DNA of 64,000 bases from JAJZRJ01 sp040757055 (GCA_040757055.1 JBFLXY010000007.1:85530-149529), one strand, 5' to 3'; numbered from the stretch's first letter, positions 50,391 through 59,479 are shown. The notes: a model not told the origin generated them from the letters alone. Numbers and translations: made by a program.

Positions 50391-52688
50391 TCAGGTGGCG
50401 TGTTCGGCGATCTCCTTGACATCGACAATGAGGATGATGTCCTCGTTGCCGAGAATGGTATAGCCGCAGACCCCCTCGATCTGCCGCAGGCGCTGGTAGC
50501 CGCCGGCGAAATCCTTGGCCACCACCTTCTGGTGGCTGATGATGTGGTCCACCCGGAGGGCGATCTGGTGCTCCTTGCAGACGATGATCACCTGTCGTCC
50601 TTCCGGCCGGTCCGGCTCCGTCTGCCGCGGCGGGTAGAAGAAGCGGTTGAGGTCGATGAGGCGCAGAATGGCGTTGTCGTAAGAAATGCAGTTGTCGGCC
50701 GCCAGCAGCGGGATGATGTTGTCGGTTTCGATGACCGTGGTGATGTCGTCCGAGGGGATGACGTACTTCTGGCCGCCGGCCTCGGCGATCATCGCCTCCT
50801 TGGTGACCAGGGTCTTGGTGAGGGGGATGGTGAGCCGTACCGTGGTGCCGGTGCCGATGGCGGAGTCCACCTGGATCGCGCCATTGCTGGCGCGCAGTCC
50901 CGCCATCACCACATCCATGCCCACCCCGCGCCCCGAGACGTCGCTGACCTTTTCCGCCGTGCTGAAGCCGGGCTTGAAGATGAGGTTGATGAGTTCGTTC
51001 TCCGAAAGATGCTCCGCTTCCTGGCGGGTGAGAAAGCCCTTCTTGATCGCGCTTTCCTTCATTTTCATCGGGTCGATGCCCTGGCCGTCGTCGCGGATCG
51101 TGATGTAGACGTTGTTTTCGTCGGAGGAGGCGATGAGTTCCAGCAGGCCTTCGGCGACCTTGCCTTTTTGCTTGCGGACCTCCGGCGTTTCGAGGCCGTG
51201 GTCCACCGAGTTGCGCAGGATGTGGACCAGCGGGTTTTCGATGGTTTCCAGCAGATCCTTGTCAATGACCGTATCCTCGCCGATTTCCCGAAACCTGATC
51301 TCTTTGCCCAGCGAGGCGGCCAGTTGGCGCACCACCCGCGGGAAGCGCTGGAAGAGATTTTTCACCGGCACCCGGCGGATGTTCATGATGTTGTCGTGGA
51401 GCCGCTCCACCCGTTCGTCCAGAGTGGCCACCGCCGAATCGAACCGCGAGATGAGGGCGAAATCCGCTGCCGCCTCTTCCAGCAGCTTGCGGACGTAGTT
51501 CACCGAATCGAGGCCGATGAAGAGTTCGCCCACCGAATTGGCGAAGCTGTCGAGTTTGTCCTGGTCGATGCGGATGGTCTTGATGCTTTCGGCTGGCGCG
51601 CCTTGCTTGAGATGCGCGTCGAGCACCCTCTTGTTCTGGATGGTCAGCGCCTTTTCCAGGTCCTCCTTGGCGATGGCCCCTTCCTCCACCAGCAGTTCGC
51701 CGATTTTTTTCTGCTTGCCCAGGGCGGCCTCGATCTGTTCCTGGGAAACCAGCCCCTGTTCCAGAAGGATCTCGCCGAGTTTCTGGCTGTCGCCGCTCAC
51801 GTGTTTTCGCTCGAAAGTGGTGAGAACGCGGTTCAGCAGACGGCGGGCGCTCACGGTGAACTCTTCGTTGGCCGCCATGAGTTCATCGTCCATGAAGTTG
51901 CGCAGGCTCATGAGTTCATCGATCTCTTTGGCCAGTTCCGCGTTGTCTTTGAAGAGGGTGCCGAATCCCTGGAGCGAGAGGGAAAAATGCTGGAGCAATG
52001 CCGGCTCCAACGGTTTGCCGGCCGTGAGGCTTTCAAAGACCTGGCCAAAGGGACGGACCTGTGCGGTGTAGTCGCGGCCAGCGTGGAAGTAGAGGAGGTC
52101 GGCGGAAAAGGCGCTCTTTTCCGCAGGTTTGGCCTGCTCGGCGAGGAGTTTGCGGATGGCGTCGTTGGCCTTGGCGATCTGGCCGAGGAGGCCGACAATG
52201 AGCGAGTTGTCCTGGAGGGAGTAACCCAGGTCCAGATAGGAGTGGAGAAGGGTTTCGAGGTCAAGGACACTCTGGATCGAGCCGGCCATTTCCTGGGGTT
52301 TGTAGCGTTCCAGCCCGGCGAGGAAATCCTGTTCCGCGGGCCGCAGGGCCGTATCGGTGGGATCGGCGGTGGCCCGTTCCAGCATCTTGCGCAGATAGTC
52401 GATGCCAGTGAGCAATACGTCGATGATCTCGCGGCTGATGAGCAGTTCGCCGTTGCGCGCGGCATCAAGCAGGTTTTCCAGACGGTGGGAGAACTTGTTG
52501 ATGTTGGTCAGCCCGAAGAAGCCAGAGTTGCCCTTGAGGCTATGCACCGGGCGGAAGATGCGGTTGATGATCTCCCGGTTGCTGGGATCGTTTTCCAGTT
52601 CGATGAAATCCGCCTCGATGGTCTGCATCGAGTCGTTCGATTCGTCGATAAAGCCGCGCAACGCATCCAGATCGACTTCGCCAGCCAT
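50391..52688 (-). CDS. CheA-type histidine kinase with MshEN-like linker
   Basis: A 765-residue kinase. Hpt domain 1-105 has phospho-His H49 (FRPVHSLKGNSGF). A long helical linker follows. Residues 303-351 contain two tandem 24-residue motifs, KLGEILLEQGLVSQEQIEAA and KIGELLVEEGAIAKEDLEKA (each ending L…Q), resembling the c-di-GMP-binding MshEN repeats. Then come P3 dimerisation (about 373), the P4 ATPase with HILRNSVDHGLE, DDGQGID and GRGVGMDVV, and a CheW-like P5. No MCP, CheW, CheR or CheB gene is near. It starts one base after the REC gene stop. Confidence 0.88.
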   Translation of the reverse strand: MAGEVDLDALRGFIDESNDSMQTIEADFIELENDPSNREIINRIFRPVHSLKGNSGFFGLTNINKFSHRLENLLDAARNGELLISREIIDVLLTGIDYLRKMLERATADPTDTALRPAEQDFLAGLERYKPQEMAGSIQSVLDLETLLHSYLDLGYSLQDNSLIVGLLGQIAKANDAIRKLLAEQAKPAEKSAFSADLLYFHAGRDYTAQVRPFGQVFESLTAGKPLEPALLQHFSLSLQGFGTLFKDNAELAKEIDELMSLRNFMDDELMAANEEFTVSARRLLNRVLTTFERKHVSGDSQKLGEILLEQGLVSQEQIEAALGKQKKIGELLVEEGAIAKEDLEKALTIQNKRVLDAHLKQGAPAESIKTIRIDQDKLDSFANSVGELFIGLDSVNYVRKLLEEAAADFALISRFDSAVATLDERVERLHDNIMNIRRVPVKNLFQRFPRVVRQLAASLGKEIRFREIGEDTVIDKDLLETIENPLVHILRNSVDHGLETPEVRKQKGKVAEGLLELIASSDENNVYITIRDDGQGIDPMKMKESAIKKGFLTRQEAEHLSENELINLIFKPGFSTAEKVSDVSGRGVGMDVVMAGLRASNGAIQVDSAIGTGTTVRLTIPLTKTLVTKEAMIAEAGGQKYVIPSDDITTVIETDNIIPLLAADNCISYDNAILRLIDLNRFFYPPRQTEPDRPEGRQVIIVCKEHQIALRVDHIISHQKVVAKDFAGGYQRLRQIEGVCGYTILGNEDIILIVDVKEIAEHAT

Positions 52689-52689
52689 A

Positions 52690-53115
52690 TCAACCCCTTT
52701 TTTCCTTGGTCAATCGTTTGAGAATGGCATTGATCCGGTCCAGTTTGGCGGCGGCGGCCTCGGCGGCCCGGACGATTTCGGCCTCGTCGTCGAAGGGCTT
52801 GAAGAAGATGTCGTTGGCCCCGTAGCGGAAGGCGTTCAGGGTGTTGTTGATGGTGATGTAGCCGGTGATGATGATCACCTGGATCATGCCGTTGAAGTTT
52901 TTGATCTTCCGGAGCAGGGTGAGGCCGTCCATCTCCGGCATCATGATGTCGCTGATCACGATGTCGAAATGTTCGTTTTCGATCATTTCGTAGGCGGCGA
53001 CGGGGCTGGCGGTGGTGGTGACCTGAAAATTCGAATCGGCAAAGGCCTCTTCCAGGACCTTGAGCACGCTTTTCGAGTCGTCGACGATGAGGACCTTGTA
53101 CCGTTTCTCCATCAC
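52690..53115 (-). CDS. Single-domain response regulator upstream of CheA
   Basis: A 141-residue REC protein with VDDSKSV (acidic pair), phospho-acceptor in IVISDIMMPEMDG near residue 56, IIITGYI and the Lys in FFKPFDD. A short charged helix follows. It is separated from the cheA-type gene by one base, so it is probably its immediate phosphate acceptor or adaptor. Confidence 0.92.
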   Translation of the reverse strand: MMEKRYKVLIVDDSKSVLKVLEEAFADSNFQVTTTASPVAAYEMIENEHFDIVISDIMMPEMDGLTLLRKIKNFNGMIQVIIITGYITINNTLNAFRYGANDIFFKPFDDEAEIVRAAEAAAAKLDRINAILKRLTKEKRG

Positions 53116-53168
53116 TCGTGCTCCATGGCAGGTTCAATGGCAGGTCGGGAAAGGGGGTGCACCTTCCT

Positions 53169-53198
53169 ATCGTATGAATTTTTTGCGATGCGGGGCAA
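53169..53198 (-). promoter_or_regulatory. Candidate promoter for the REC-CheA-NtrC set
   Basis: On the minus strand TTGCCC (53193-53198) and TACGAT (53169-53174) are 18 bases apart, 54 bases before the REC start. It lies in the 131-base gap after the PHP gene. Confidence 0.4.
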
Positions 53199-53246
53199 GG
53201 GAAAAATGGCGGTCAGGTCGGGGAGGGGGCGGGAGGGGATGGCGGG

Positions 53247-54095
53247 TCAGGGGCGACGACCCAGGGCGGCGGTGAGCCGCTCGAAAACGGCGTCCGGCAC
53301 CCGGACCGTACCCGCACTGCCGCCCAGCGGCGCGCCGTGGCGGGCATCGCCGTGAAAATCGGTGCCGCCGCAGGCCAGCAGGCCGTATTCGGCCGCCAGA
53401 TCGAGCAACGCCCTGGTCTGTTTTCCGGTGTGGGTGGGATAGTATGCCTCGATGCCGGCGAGCCCTACGGGCTGGAACTTCCGGACCAGTTCCGCCACGG
53501 TGTCGAGTCGGGCGTCGATGATGGCGGGATGGGCCAGCATGGGCAGGCCGCCGGCCTCGCGCACCAGGCGGATGGCCTCGCCGGCATGGATGCGGAGGCT
53601 TTCCACGTAAGCGGCGCCGCCGCGTTTCAGGAAGCGGCTGAATGCCTCATGCACGGTGCGGACGATTTTTTTGCGGACCAGCAGGCGGGCGATGTGGGGC
53701 CGGCCGATCTGGCCGTTTTCCTCCTGGGTGATCTCGGCCATTTCCGCACGGATGCCGAGCTGGCGCAGCCTGTCGAAGATACCCAGGTTGCGCTGTTGGC
53801 GGGCGGCCTGGAGTTCGGCCAGCCCAGCCAGCAGCCGGGGGCTGGTATGATCCAGGCCGTAGCCCAGGATGTGGATGGTCAGGTCTTCATGCCAGGCGCT
53901 GATCTCCACCCCGCCGAGGGCGGGGAGGCGGCAATGCGCCGCGCATGCCAGGAATTCCTCTACCCCGGCCACGGTGTCGTGGTCGGTGAGCGCGATGGCC
54001 GCGAGCTTGCGTTTTGCGGCCAGCGCGACAAGGGCGGCGGGGGTGAGGGTGCCGTCGGAATAGCGGGAATGGGTGTGGAGGTCGATCCAGGGCAT
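53247..54095 (-). CDS. PHP-domain phosphoesterase (RNase AM/TrpH family)
   Basis: A 282-residue PHP protein. Metal motifs are DLHTHSRYSDGTLTP near residue 5, LTDHDTVAGVEE near 39, GGVEISAWH near 62, AHPAIID near 188 and GGTDFHG near 249. This is the YciV/TrpH group, of which E. coli RNase AM trims 5' ends of RNA. Start 54095 is preferred because homology begins at MPWIDLHTH; the longer open frame upstream is not family-like. Confidence 0.88.
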   Translation of the reverse strand: MPWIDLHTHSRYSDGTLTPAALVALAAKRKLAAIALTDHDTVAGVEEFLACAAHCRLPALGGVEISAWHEDLTIHILGYGLDHTSPRLLAGLAELQAARQQRNLGIFDRLRQLGIRAEMAEITQEENGQIGRPHIARLLVRKKIVRTVHEAFSRFLKRGGAAYVESLRIHAGEAIRLVREAGGLPMLAHPAIIDARLDTVAELVRKFQPVGLAGIEAYYPTHTGKQTRALLDLAAEYGLLACGGTDFHGDARHGAPLGGSAGTVRVPDAVFERLTAALGRRP

Positions 54096-54123
54096 GGGGC
54101 GGGGCTGTTCCTGTGCTTTTTGG

Positions 54124-54154
54124 TTGTCAACCGGCCGAAGAGTTATGCTATAGT
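54124..54154 (+). promoter_or_regulatory. Extended -10 promoter for pilT
   Basis: TG-C-TATAGT (54146-54154) is an extended -10 element. A TTGTCA at 54124-54129 lies 19 bases upstream, so the -35 contact may be weak. The start is 70 bases downstream. Confidence 0.5.
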
Positions 54155-54223
54155 ACCATTGTTGCCCGCGGATTGCCGCACCCTTCACGATGCCGAACCC
54201 GGAGAAGCACAAGGAGCGCCCCC

Positions 54224-55306
54224 ATGGCCCAGATCGACGCATTTTTCAAACTGATGCACGAGCAGGGCGCCTCGGACCTGCACATGGTTTCGGGCCAGCA
54301 GCCGATCCTGCGTATCCGGGGCGACATGGAGAAGGTCAAGTACAACGTGCTGAGCAACGACGAGCTGAAGGCCATGCTCTACGAGATTGTTTCCGAGGAG
54401 AAGATCAAGATCTTCGAGGAGACGGGCGACATCGACTTCGGCTACGAGATTCCCGGGCTGGCCCGCTACCGCGGCAACCTTTTCCAGCAGAAATACGGCA
54501 TCGGCGCGGTCTTTCGCGAGATTCCCAGCACCATCCTCACCTGCGAGCAGCTCGGGCTGCCGGGCGTGGTGGCCAAGCTCGCCACCCTGCCCAAGGGCAT
54601 GGTGCTGGTCACCGGGCCTACCGGCAGCGGCAAATCGACCACCCTGGCCGCCATCGTCGATCAGGCCAACAAGCTCCGCAAGGATCACATCCTCACCATC
54701 GAGGATCCCATCGAGTTCGTGCACAAGAGCCAGAACTGCATTGTCAACCACCGCGAGGTGGGGCTGCACACCAGGAGCTTCTCCGCCGCCCTGCGCGGGG
54801 CGCTCCGCGAGGATCCGGACATCATCCTGGTCGGCGAAATGCGCGACCTCGAAACCATCGCCTTGGCCATGGAGGCGGCCATGACCGGCCACCTGGTCTT
54901 CGGCACCCTGCACACCCTCAATGCCAACAAGACCGTGGACCGCGTCATCGAGATCTTCCCCTCCAGCCAGCAGGCCCAAGTGCGTTCCACCTTGGCGGAC
55001 GCCCTGAAGGCGGTGGTCTCCCAGACCCTGTTCAAGCGGATCGACAAGAAGGGGCGCTGCGCCGCCCTGGAGATCCTCATCTGCACCCCTGCGGTACGCA
55101 ACCTCATCCGCGAGGGCAAGACCTATCAGATTCCTTCGGCCATGCAGACCGGGAAGAAGTTCGGCATGCAGACCCTGGACGATGCCATACTCGATTTGCT
55201 GAACAAGGGGTGGATCGCGGCCGAGGACGCCTATGTCAACTGCATCGACAAGGGCAAGTTCGCCCAGTTCCTGAAGAAGCCGCCAGCGGATTTCACCGAT
55301 GTTTAA
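54224..55306 (+). CDS. pilT: Type IV pilus retraction ATPase PilT
   Basis: A 360-residue hexameric secretion ATPase. Walker A GPTGSGKST is near residue 132; the Asp box (EDPIEF) and Walker B region (EDPDIILVGEMRDLET) follow, then the His box (GHLVFGTLHT). The C-terminal AVRNLIREGKTYQI is the AIRNLIRE motif specific to PilT/PilU. It powers pilus depolymerisation and twitching. AAGGAG lies eight bases before 54224. Its stop shares bases with the convergent comEC stop. No other pil gene is in the window. Confidence 0.95.
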   Translation: MAQIDAFFKLMHEQGASDLHMVSGQQPILRIRGDMEKVKYNVLSNDELKAMLYEIVSEEKIKIFEETGDIDFGYEIPGLARYRGNLFQQKYGIGAVFREIPSTILTCEQLGLPGVVAKLATLPKGMVLVTGPTGSGKSTTLAAIVDQANKLRKDHILTIEDPIEFVHKSQNCIVNHREVGLHTRSFSAALRGALREDPDIILVGEMRDLETIALAMEAAMTGHLVFGTLHTLNANKTVDRVIEIFPSSQQAQVRSTLADALKAVVSQTLFKRIDKKGRCAALEILICTPAVRNLIREGKTYQIPSAMQTGKKFGMQTLDDAILDLLNKGWIAAEDAYVNCIDKGKFAQFLKKPPADFTDV

Positions 55307-57750
55307 TCGCCAAGGGGCGCGATCTGCAGGTTCTCGCCCTCCATCCGCACGCCGATGGTGCCGTTCACTCCGGTAACCAGTATCGGAATGCCCATCTCCT
55401 GCCACATCTTCCGTTTTTCCGGATGAGGAAAGCGCGCCCTGGGGCCGCCCTGGGCCGAGACCACGATGGTCCGCGGCCGGACCGCCGTGATGAATTTCGG
55501 GCTGCTGGAGTGTCTGCTGCCATGGTGCGGGGCCAGCAGCACCGTGCTTGCCACCGCCCTCTTTGCCACCAGGATTTCCTCATGGGCGGAATCGATGTCG
55601 CCGGGCAGCAGGCAGGCCTGGGAGCCATGGCGGAGCTGGAGCACCAGGCTCTGGTTATTGGGATCGGGCCGGCCTTTGGCCGGCACCAGGTGCAGCGCCG
55701 CGACATTGCGCAGGCTTGCCGCGCCGTTGCGGGCAAGGATCTCGCCTGCCTGCGGCACCTTGATGGCGATGCCCATGGCCTCGGCTCTGGCCAGCAGAGC
55801 GGCATAATCGCCCTCGCCCTGCCGGTCGCCGTTGATCCACAAGGTGGCGGGGCGGAAGCGTTCGATGAGGAAGGGCAGGCCGTTCCAGTGGTCGGTGTGG
55901 GGGTGGCTGACGACCACGGCGTCGAGGTGGCTGATGCCGCGGCCCCAGAGGAAGGGGGCGACGAGCCGTTCCCCGATGTTGAAACGCTCACCATCCATGC
56001 CGCCGGCGTCGATCAGCACCGTTTTGCCGTGGGGCAGCTCCACCACCACCGCGCTGCCCTGGCCCACATCGAGAAAACTGACCCGGCTGCTCGGGTCGGC
56101 AAGGCGGATGGCGTGACGGATGGGCGGGGAGGCAACAAGCATGGCGCAGAGGGCCAGCGCGGCGATCCGGGCGGTTCTGCCGCGCCGCCATGCCAGCAGT
56201 GCCAGGAGCATGGCGAGGCCGGCGGCCACCTCGAGGAGGGTCGGCGTGGGCAGAAAGAAGGAGGCCCACGGGAATTTGGCAAGGGTCTCCGCCATGGTCA
56301 GCGCGGCTGCAATGCCCCAGTTGCCGGCAGTGAAAAGATGACCGGCCAGGACCGGCAAGGGTGCCGCCAGGGCGAGGCCCAGCAGTCCCAGCGGGATGAC
56401 CCAGAAGCAGAGCAGCGGGGAGAGCAGGAGGGTGGAGACGGGACTGAGGACCGACAGCCGGTTGAAGTAGAGGAGAGAAAGGGGGGCGGTGGCGCAGGTG
56501 GCCACCACGGAGATGGTGAGGCCGGTGAGAAGCCAGGCGCCCAGCCGATGGCTGAAGGATCCTTGCGGGATGGGCAGCAAGGGAAGCCGGAAACGGTAGG
56601 CGAGGATGATGGCCGCCGTGGCAGTGAAGGAGAGCTGGAAGGAGACGCCCAGCAGGCAGGCTGGCTCCACCAGCAGGATCAGCAGGGCGGCCACGGCGAG
56701 GTTGTTCAGGCTGCACCATTGGCGGTCGAGGAAGATGGCGGCGATGAAGACCAGAACCATGATCAGGGCGCGGACTGCCGGCGGCTGCAGGCCGGTGATC
56801 CCGGCGTAGCCGAGGAGCGGAATCAGGGTGAGCAGCAGGGCGAGTTTGCGGGCTGGCAGATGGAGGAGCAGCCAGGTGGAACGCTTCAGCAGCCAGGTGG
56901 CGAGTCCGGCGAAGAGCAGGGTGACCAAGCCGAGGTGCATGCCGGAGATGGCAAGCAGGTGCATGGCACCGGTGGCCTTGAAGTGTTCGAGGACCTTTTC
57001 CGGCACGTCGCCGCGGCTGCCGGTGAGCAAGGCCCGATACAGGGGAACGCTTGCCGCCGGCGCCAGTTGACGGATCTGCTCATCGGCCTGGGCTCGCAGG
57101 CGCTCCGGCAGAAAAGCCAACGGCACCGGTCGGGGCGGGCTTGGGGTGAGGGGGACGACGTGGAGGGGCGTTTCCGCCCAGCCGGCCAGCCAGATGCCCT
57201 GACGGTGGAGAAAGGTGCGGTAGTCCATGGCCCCCGGCACCCGATGGGAGCGATGGGGGCCGACGCGGGTCCGGACCAGCACAGGGTCGCCGGGCAGGAG
57301 TTGCTGCCGGATGCTGCCATTCACGGTGAGGCGCACCAGGCCGTGCGCCGGGATGGCGCCTTCAGGCCGCCGGACTTCGGCCACTGCCAGCAGCACCCTG
57401 GTGCGCTCTTCCTTTTTTTCGGCGGCCCCGGCGAGAAAGCCGGCCAGCACCACGTCCTGGTGCGTTTCACCGAGCAGCCTGGCGACGTGATGCGGATCGT
57501 CGGGCGGGCGGAAGGCCGGAGCGCCGTGCCAAAGGCCGGTCAGGAAGAAAGAGGGGAGCAACAGCAGGATGGCGAATCGGCGGCGCCCGGAAAAGTAGGC
57601 CCAGAGCAGGATGACGGCAAGGGCCACCAGGGCGGCGGTCATGGCCGCGGCAGGAAACACGACGCGGCTTGCCGCTCCAACGCCGGCGGCAAAGGCCAGG
57701 GTCACAGGGAGGAGAGAGCGGCTGGTCCGGTCGATGAGCCCCGTGGCCAT
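55303..57750 (-). CDS. comEC: DNA internalization protein ComEC/Rec2
   Basis: An 815-residue membrane protein. It has an N-terminal soluble OB-like region between hydrophobic segments. The Competence domain follows at about 230-500 (LAISGMHLGLVTLLFAGL, then many helices). A C-terminal metallo-beta-lactamase-like domain spans about 550-810 with DVGQGSAVVVELPHGKTVLIDAGG, SHPHTDHWNG and APHHGSRHS. It carries DNA across the inner membrane, and a type IV pilus with PilT would support uptake. Length is normal for full ComEC. Confidence 0.94.
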   Translation of the reverse strand: MATGLIDRTSRSLLPVTLAFAAGVGAASRVVFPAAAMTAALVALAVILLWAYFSGRRRFAILLLLPSFFLTGLWHGAPAFRPPDDPHHVARLLGETHQDVVLAGFLAGAAEKKEERTRVLLAVAEVRRPEGAIPAHGLVRLTVNGSIRQQLLPGDPVLVRTRVGPHRSHRVPGAMDYRTFLHRQGIWLAGWAETPLHVVPLTPSPPRPVPLAFLPERLRAQADEQIRQLAPAASVPLYRALLTGSRGDVPEKVLEHFKATGAMHLLAISGMHLGLVTLLFAGLATWLLKRSTWLLLHLPARKLALLLTLIPLLGYAGITGLQPPAVRALIMVLVFIAAIFLDRQWCSLNNLAVAALLILLVEPACLLGVSFQLSFTATAAIILAYRFRLPLLPIPQGSFSHRLGAWLLTGLTISVVATCATAPLSLLYFNRLSVLSPVSTLLLSPLLCFWVIPLGLLGLALAAPLPVLAGHLFTAGNWGIAAALTMAETLAKFPWASFFLPTPTLLEVAAGLAMLLALLAWRRGRTARIAALALCAMLVASPPIRHAIRLADPSSRVSFLDVGQGSAVVVELPHGKTVLIDAGGMDGERFNIGERLVAPFLWGRGISHLDAVVVSHPHTDHWNGLPFLIERFRPATLWINGDRQGEGDYAALLARAEAMGIAIKVPQAGEILARNGAASLRNVAALHLVPAKGRPDPNNQSLVLQLRHGSQACLLPGDIDSAHEEILVAKRAVASTVLLAPHHGSRHSSSPKFITAVRPRTIVVSAQGGPRARFPHPEKRKMWQEMGIPILVTGVNGTIGVRMEGENLQIAPLGD

Positions 57751-57798
57751 GGTCCTCGGCGGCTGGGAGGGAAGAGAGAGACCCGGCGCGCGGCCAGG

Positions 57799-57832
57799 AA
57801 AAGCCCTCCTTCTGGCGGGCCAAAAGGAGGGC
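57799..57832 (-). terminator. Intrinsic terminator after the sigma factor gene
   Basis: On the minus strand a perfect 9-bp stem (GCCCTCCTT/AAGGAGGGC) with a 12-base loop is followed by TTTT. It lies between the sigma-factor stop (57848) and the comEC start. Confidence 0.7.
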
Positions 57833-57847
57833 GCGTTCGGTTCCGGT

Positions 57848-59197
57848 TCAGTCCAGGAAGTGCTTGAGTTTTTCCCGCCGGCTGGAATGGCGCAGGCGGT
57901 TCAGAGCCTTCTTCTCGATCTGGCGGATGCGCTCGCGGGAGACATTGAAGCGCTTGCCGATCTCCTCCAGGGTGTATTCGGCATCCTCGCCGATGCCGAA
58001 GCGCAGGCGGATGATTTTTTCCTCGCGGGTGCTCAGGGTGGAGAGGATGTTGGTCACCCGGTCGGAGAGTTCCTTGCCCTTGACCGCCTCATAGGGCGAG
58101 ATCGATTCCTGGTTCTCCAGGAAATCGCCCAGGGTGGAGTCGTCGTCCCCCACCGGGGTCTCCAGCGAGATCGGCTCGCGCGAGGCCTCGAGGATGGCGA
58201 GGATCTTGTCCATGGGCAGCCCGGTCTTGGTGGAGATCTCGATGGGGGTCGGCTCGCGGCCGAGTTCCTTCAGGAGCGAGTAAAAGGCCTTGAAGAACTG
58301 GCTCCGCAGCTCAAGGAAGTGCACCGGCAGGCGGATGGTGCGGGTCTTGTCGAGGATCGCCCGGGTGATTGCCTGGCGGATCCACCAGCTCGCATAGGTG
58401 CTGAACTTGTTGCCCTTGGTGTAGTCGAAGCGGAACACTGCGCGCATCAGGCCGAGATTGCCTTCCTGAATGAGGTCGGCCAGGGTGAGGCCCTGGTGCA
58501 TGTAGCGTTTGGCAATGCTCACCACCAGCCGCAGGTTGGCCTTGATCATCGCATCCTTGGCCACCTCGATGGAGCGGGTGTAGAGCTCGATGCGGCAGCG
58601 CATCTCGCCGAGCTTCTTGCGGGTCGGGTACTTTTCGCAGACCTTGGCCACTCCGCGCACCATGTAGTTGAGGTGCTGCTTCTTGGGTTTCAGGGTGGGG
58701 TCGCGCTTTTCCCACAGGTCGATGCGCTCCACCAGCGCCTTCATCTCCGCCAGGTTCGATTTGTCGTTGCGGATGGCGCGGATGATGGCGTCGAAGCCTT
58801 CGCGGATGGTCTTGCTGTATTTCTCTTCTTCTTCCGGGGTGAGCAACTCAAACTGGCCCATCTCCCGCAGGTAGGTGGTGGTGGTTTCTTCGGGTTCGGA
58901 GCTTTCTTCCTTCTCGGCGGCCTTTTCGAGGAAGAGGGTCTCTTCGTCGAGGATCTCGTCGGCGGTCATGGCCTCTTTGGCCTCGCCATCGTCCAGGTGG
59001 CGGCCGCCCAGGGTTTTCTTTTTGCCGCCCTTCTCGTGGGTAACGACCTCAATGTTGTTCTTCTGGAGAAAGTCGAAGATCCCGTCGATGGTATCCGGGT
59101 CCTTGCCGTCCGGAATGAGGTCATTCAGGTAGGCGAGCGTGACACACCCTTCATCTTTTCCCACTTCAAGCAAGCGTGCTTTGATGTTGGAAGACAC
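57848..59197 (-). CDS. RpoD-type (group 1/2) RNA polymerase sigma factor
   Basis: A 449-residue sigma-70-family protein. Region 1.1 is recognisable at 8-55 (VTLAYLNDLIPDG…IFDFLQKNNIEVV) and region 1.2 at TYLREMGQFELLTPEEE. Region 2 has LRLVVSIAKRYMHQGLTLADLIQEGNLGLMRAVFRFDYTKGNKFSTYASWWIRQAI. Region 4 ends with LEEIGKRFNVSRERIRQIEKKAL. A region 1.1 points to a housekeeping-type factor, but dnaG, the usual rpoD neighbour, is not upstream. A group-2 paralogue is therefore possible. Start is GTG 59197 after AGGAG. Confidence 0.88.
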   Translation of the reverse strand: MSSNIKARLLEVGKDEGCVTLAYLNDLIPDGKDPDTIDGIFDFLQKNNIEVVTHEKGGKKKTLGGRHLDDGEAKEAMTADEILDEETLFLEKAAEKEESSEPEETTTTYLREMGQFELLTPEEEEKYSKTIREGFDAIIRAIRNDKSNLAEMKALVERIDLWEKRDPTLKPKKQHLNYMVRGVAKVCEKYPTRKKLGEMRCRIELYTRSIEVAKDAMIKANLRLVVSIAKRYMHQGLTLADLIQEGNLGLMRAVFRFDYTKGNKFSTYASWWIRQAITRAILDKTRTIRLPVHFLELRSQFFKAFYSLLKELGREPTPIEISTKTGLPMDKILAILEASREPISLETPVGDDDSTLGDFLENQESISPYEAVKGKELSDRVTNILSTLSTREEKIIRLRFGIGEDAEYTLEEIGKRFNVSRERIRQIEKKALNRLRHSSRREKLKHFLD

Positions 59198-59269
59198 TGG
59201 TGTTTTCTCCTGATTTCGGGTTGTTGCCTCTGGGGTGGGCCGAAAAAGAACTAGGCGCCAAAACCTTGC

Positions 59270-59298
59270 ATTCTAAAAAATTGTTCTGCAAAAAGCAA
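59270..59298 (-). promoter_or_regulatory. Candidate promoter for the sigma factor gene
   Basis: On the minus strand TTGCTT (59293-59298) and TAGAAT (59270-59275) are 17 bases apart, in an A/T-rich stretch 73 bases upstream of the start. The remainder of the 282-base gap to malQ is AT-richer than its surroundings and may hold the malQ promoter, but no clear box pair is visible there. Confidence 0.5.
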
Positions 59299-59479
59299 GA
59301 GAAAAGTGGACGCAATGAATTCGCGGCAGAACGACGGAAAGGGAAGCGGAAGGGCCATGGGGCGCGGGACGGTGTCTTCCTCATTTTTATCTAATAAACA
59401 TTCCCGCTGGATTGTAAAGAGACAGGGTGCTATTTTGGATCAGGAAGGCGTGGGAACGACACTTTTGCCGAGGATGGCC

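Noticed and set aside
54190..57867. A 1225-residue plus-strand frame across pilT and comEC
   Set aside because: It spans two confirmed genes in another frame or strand and is built of repetitive G, Q, R and P residues.
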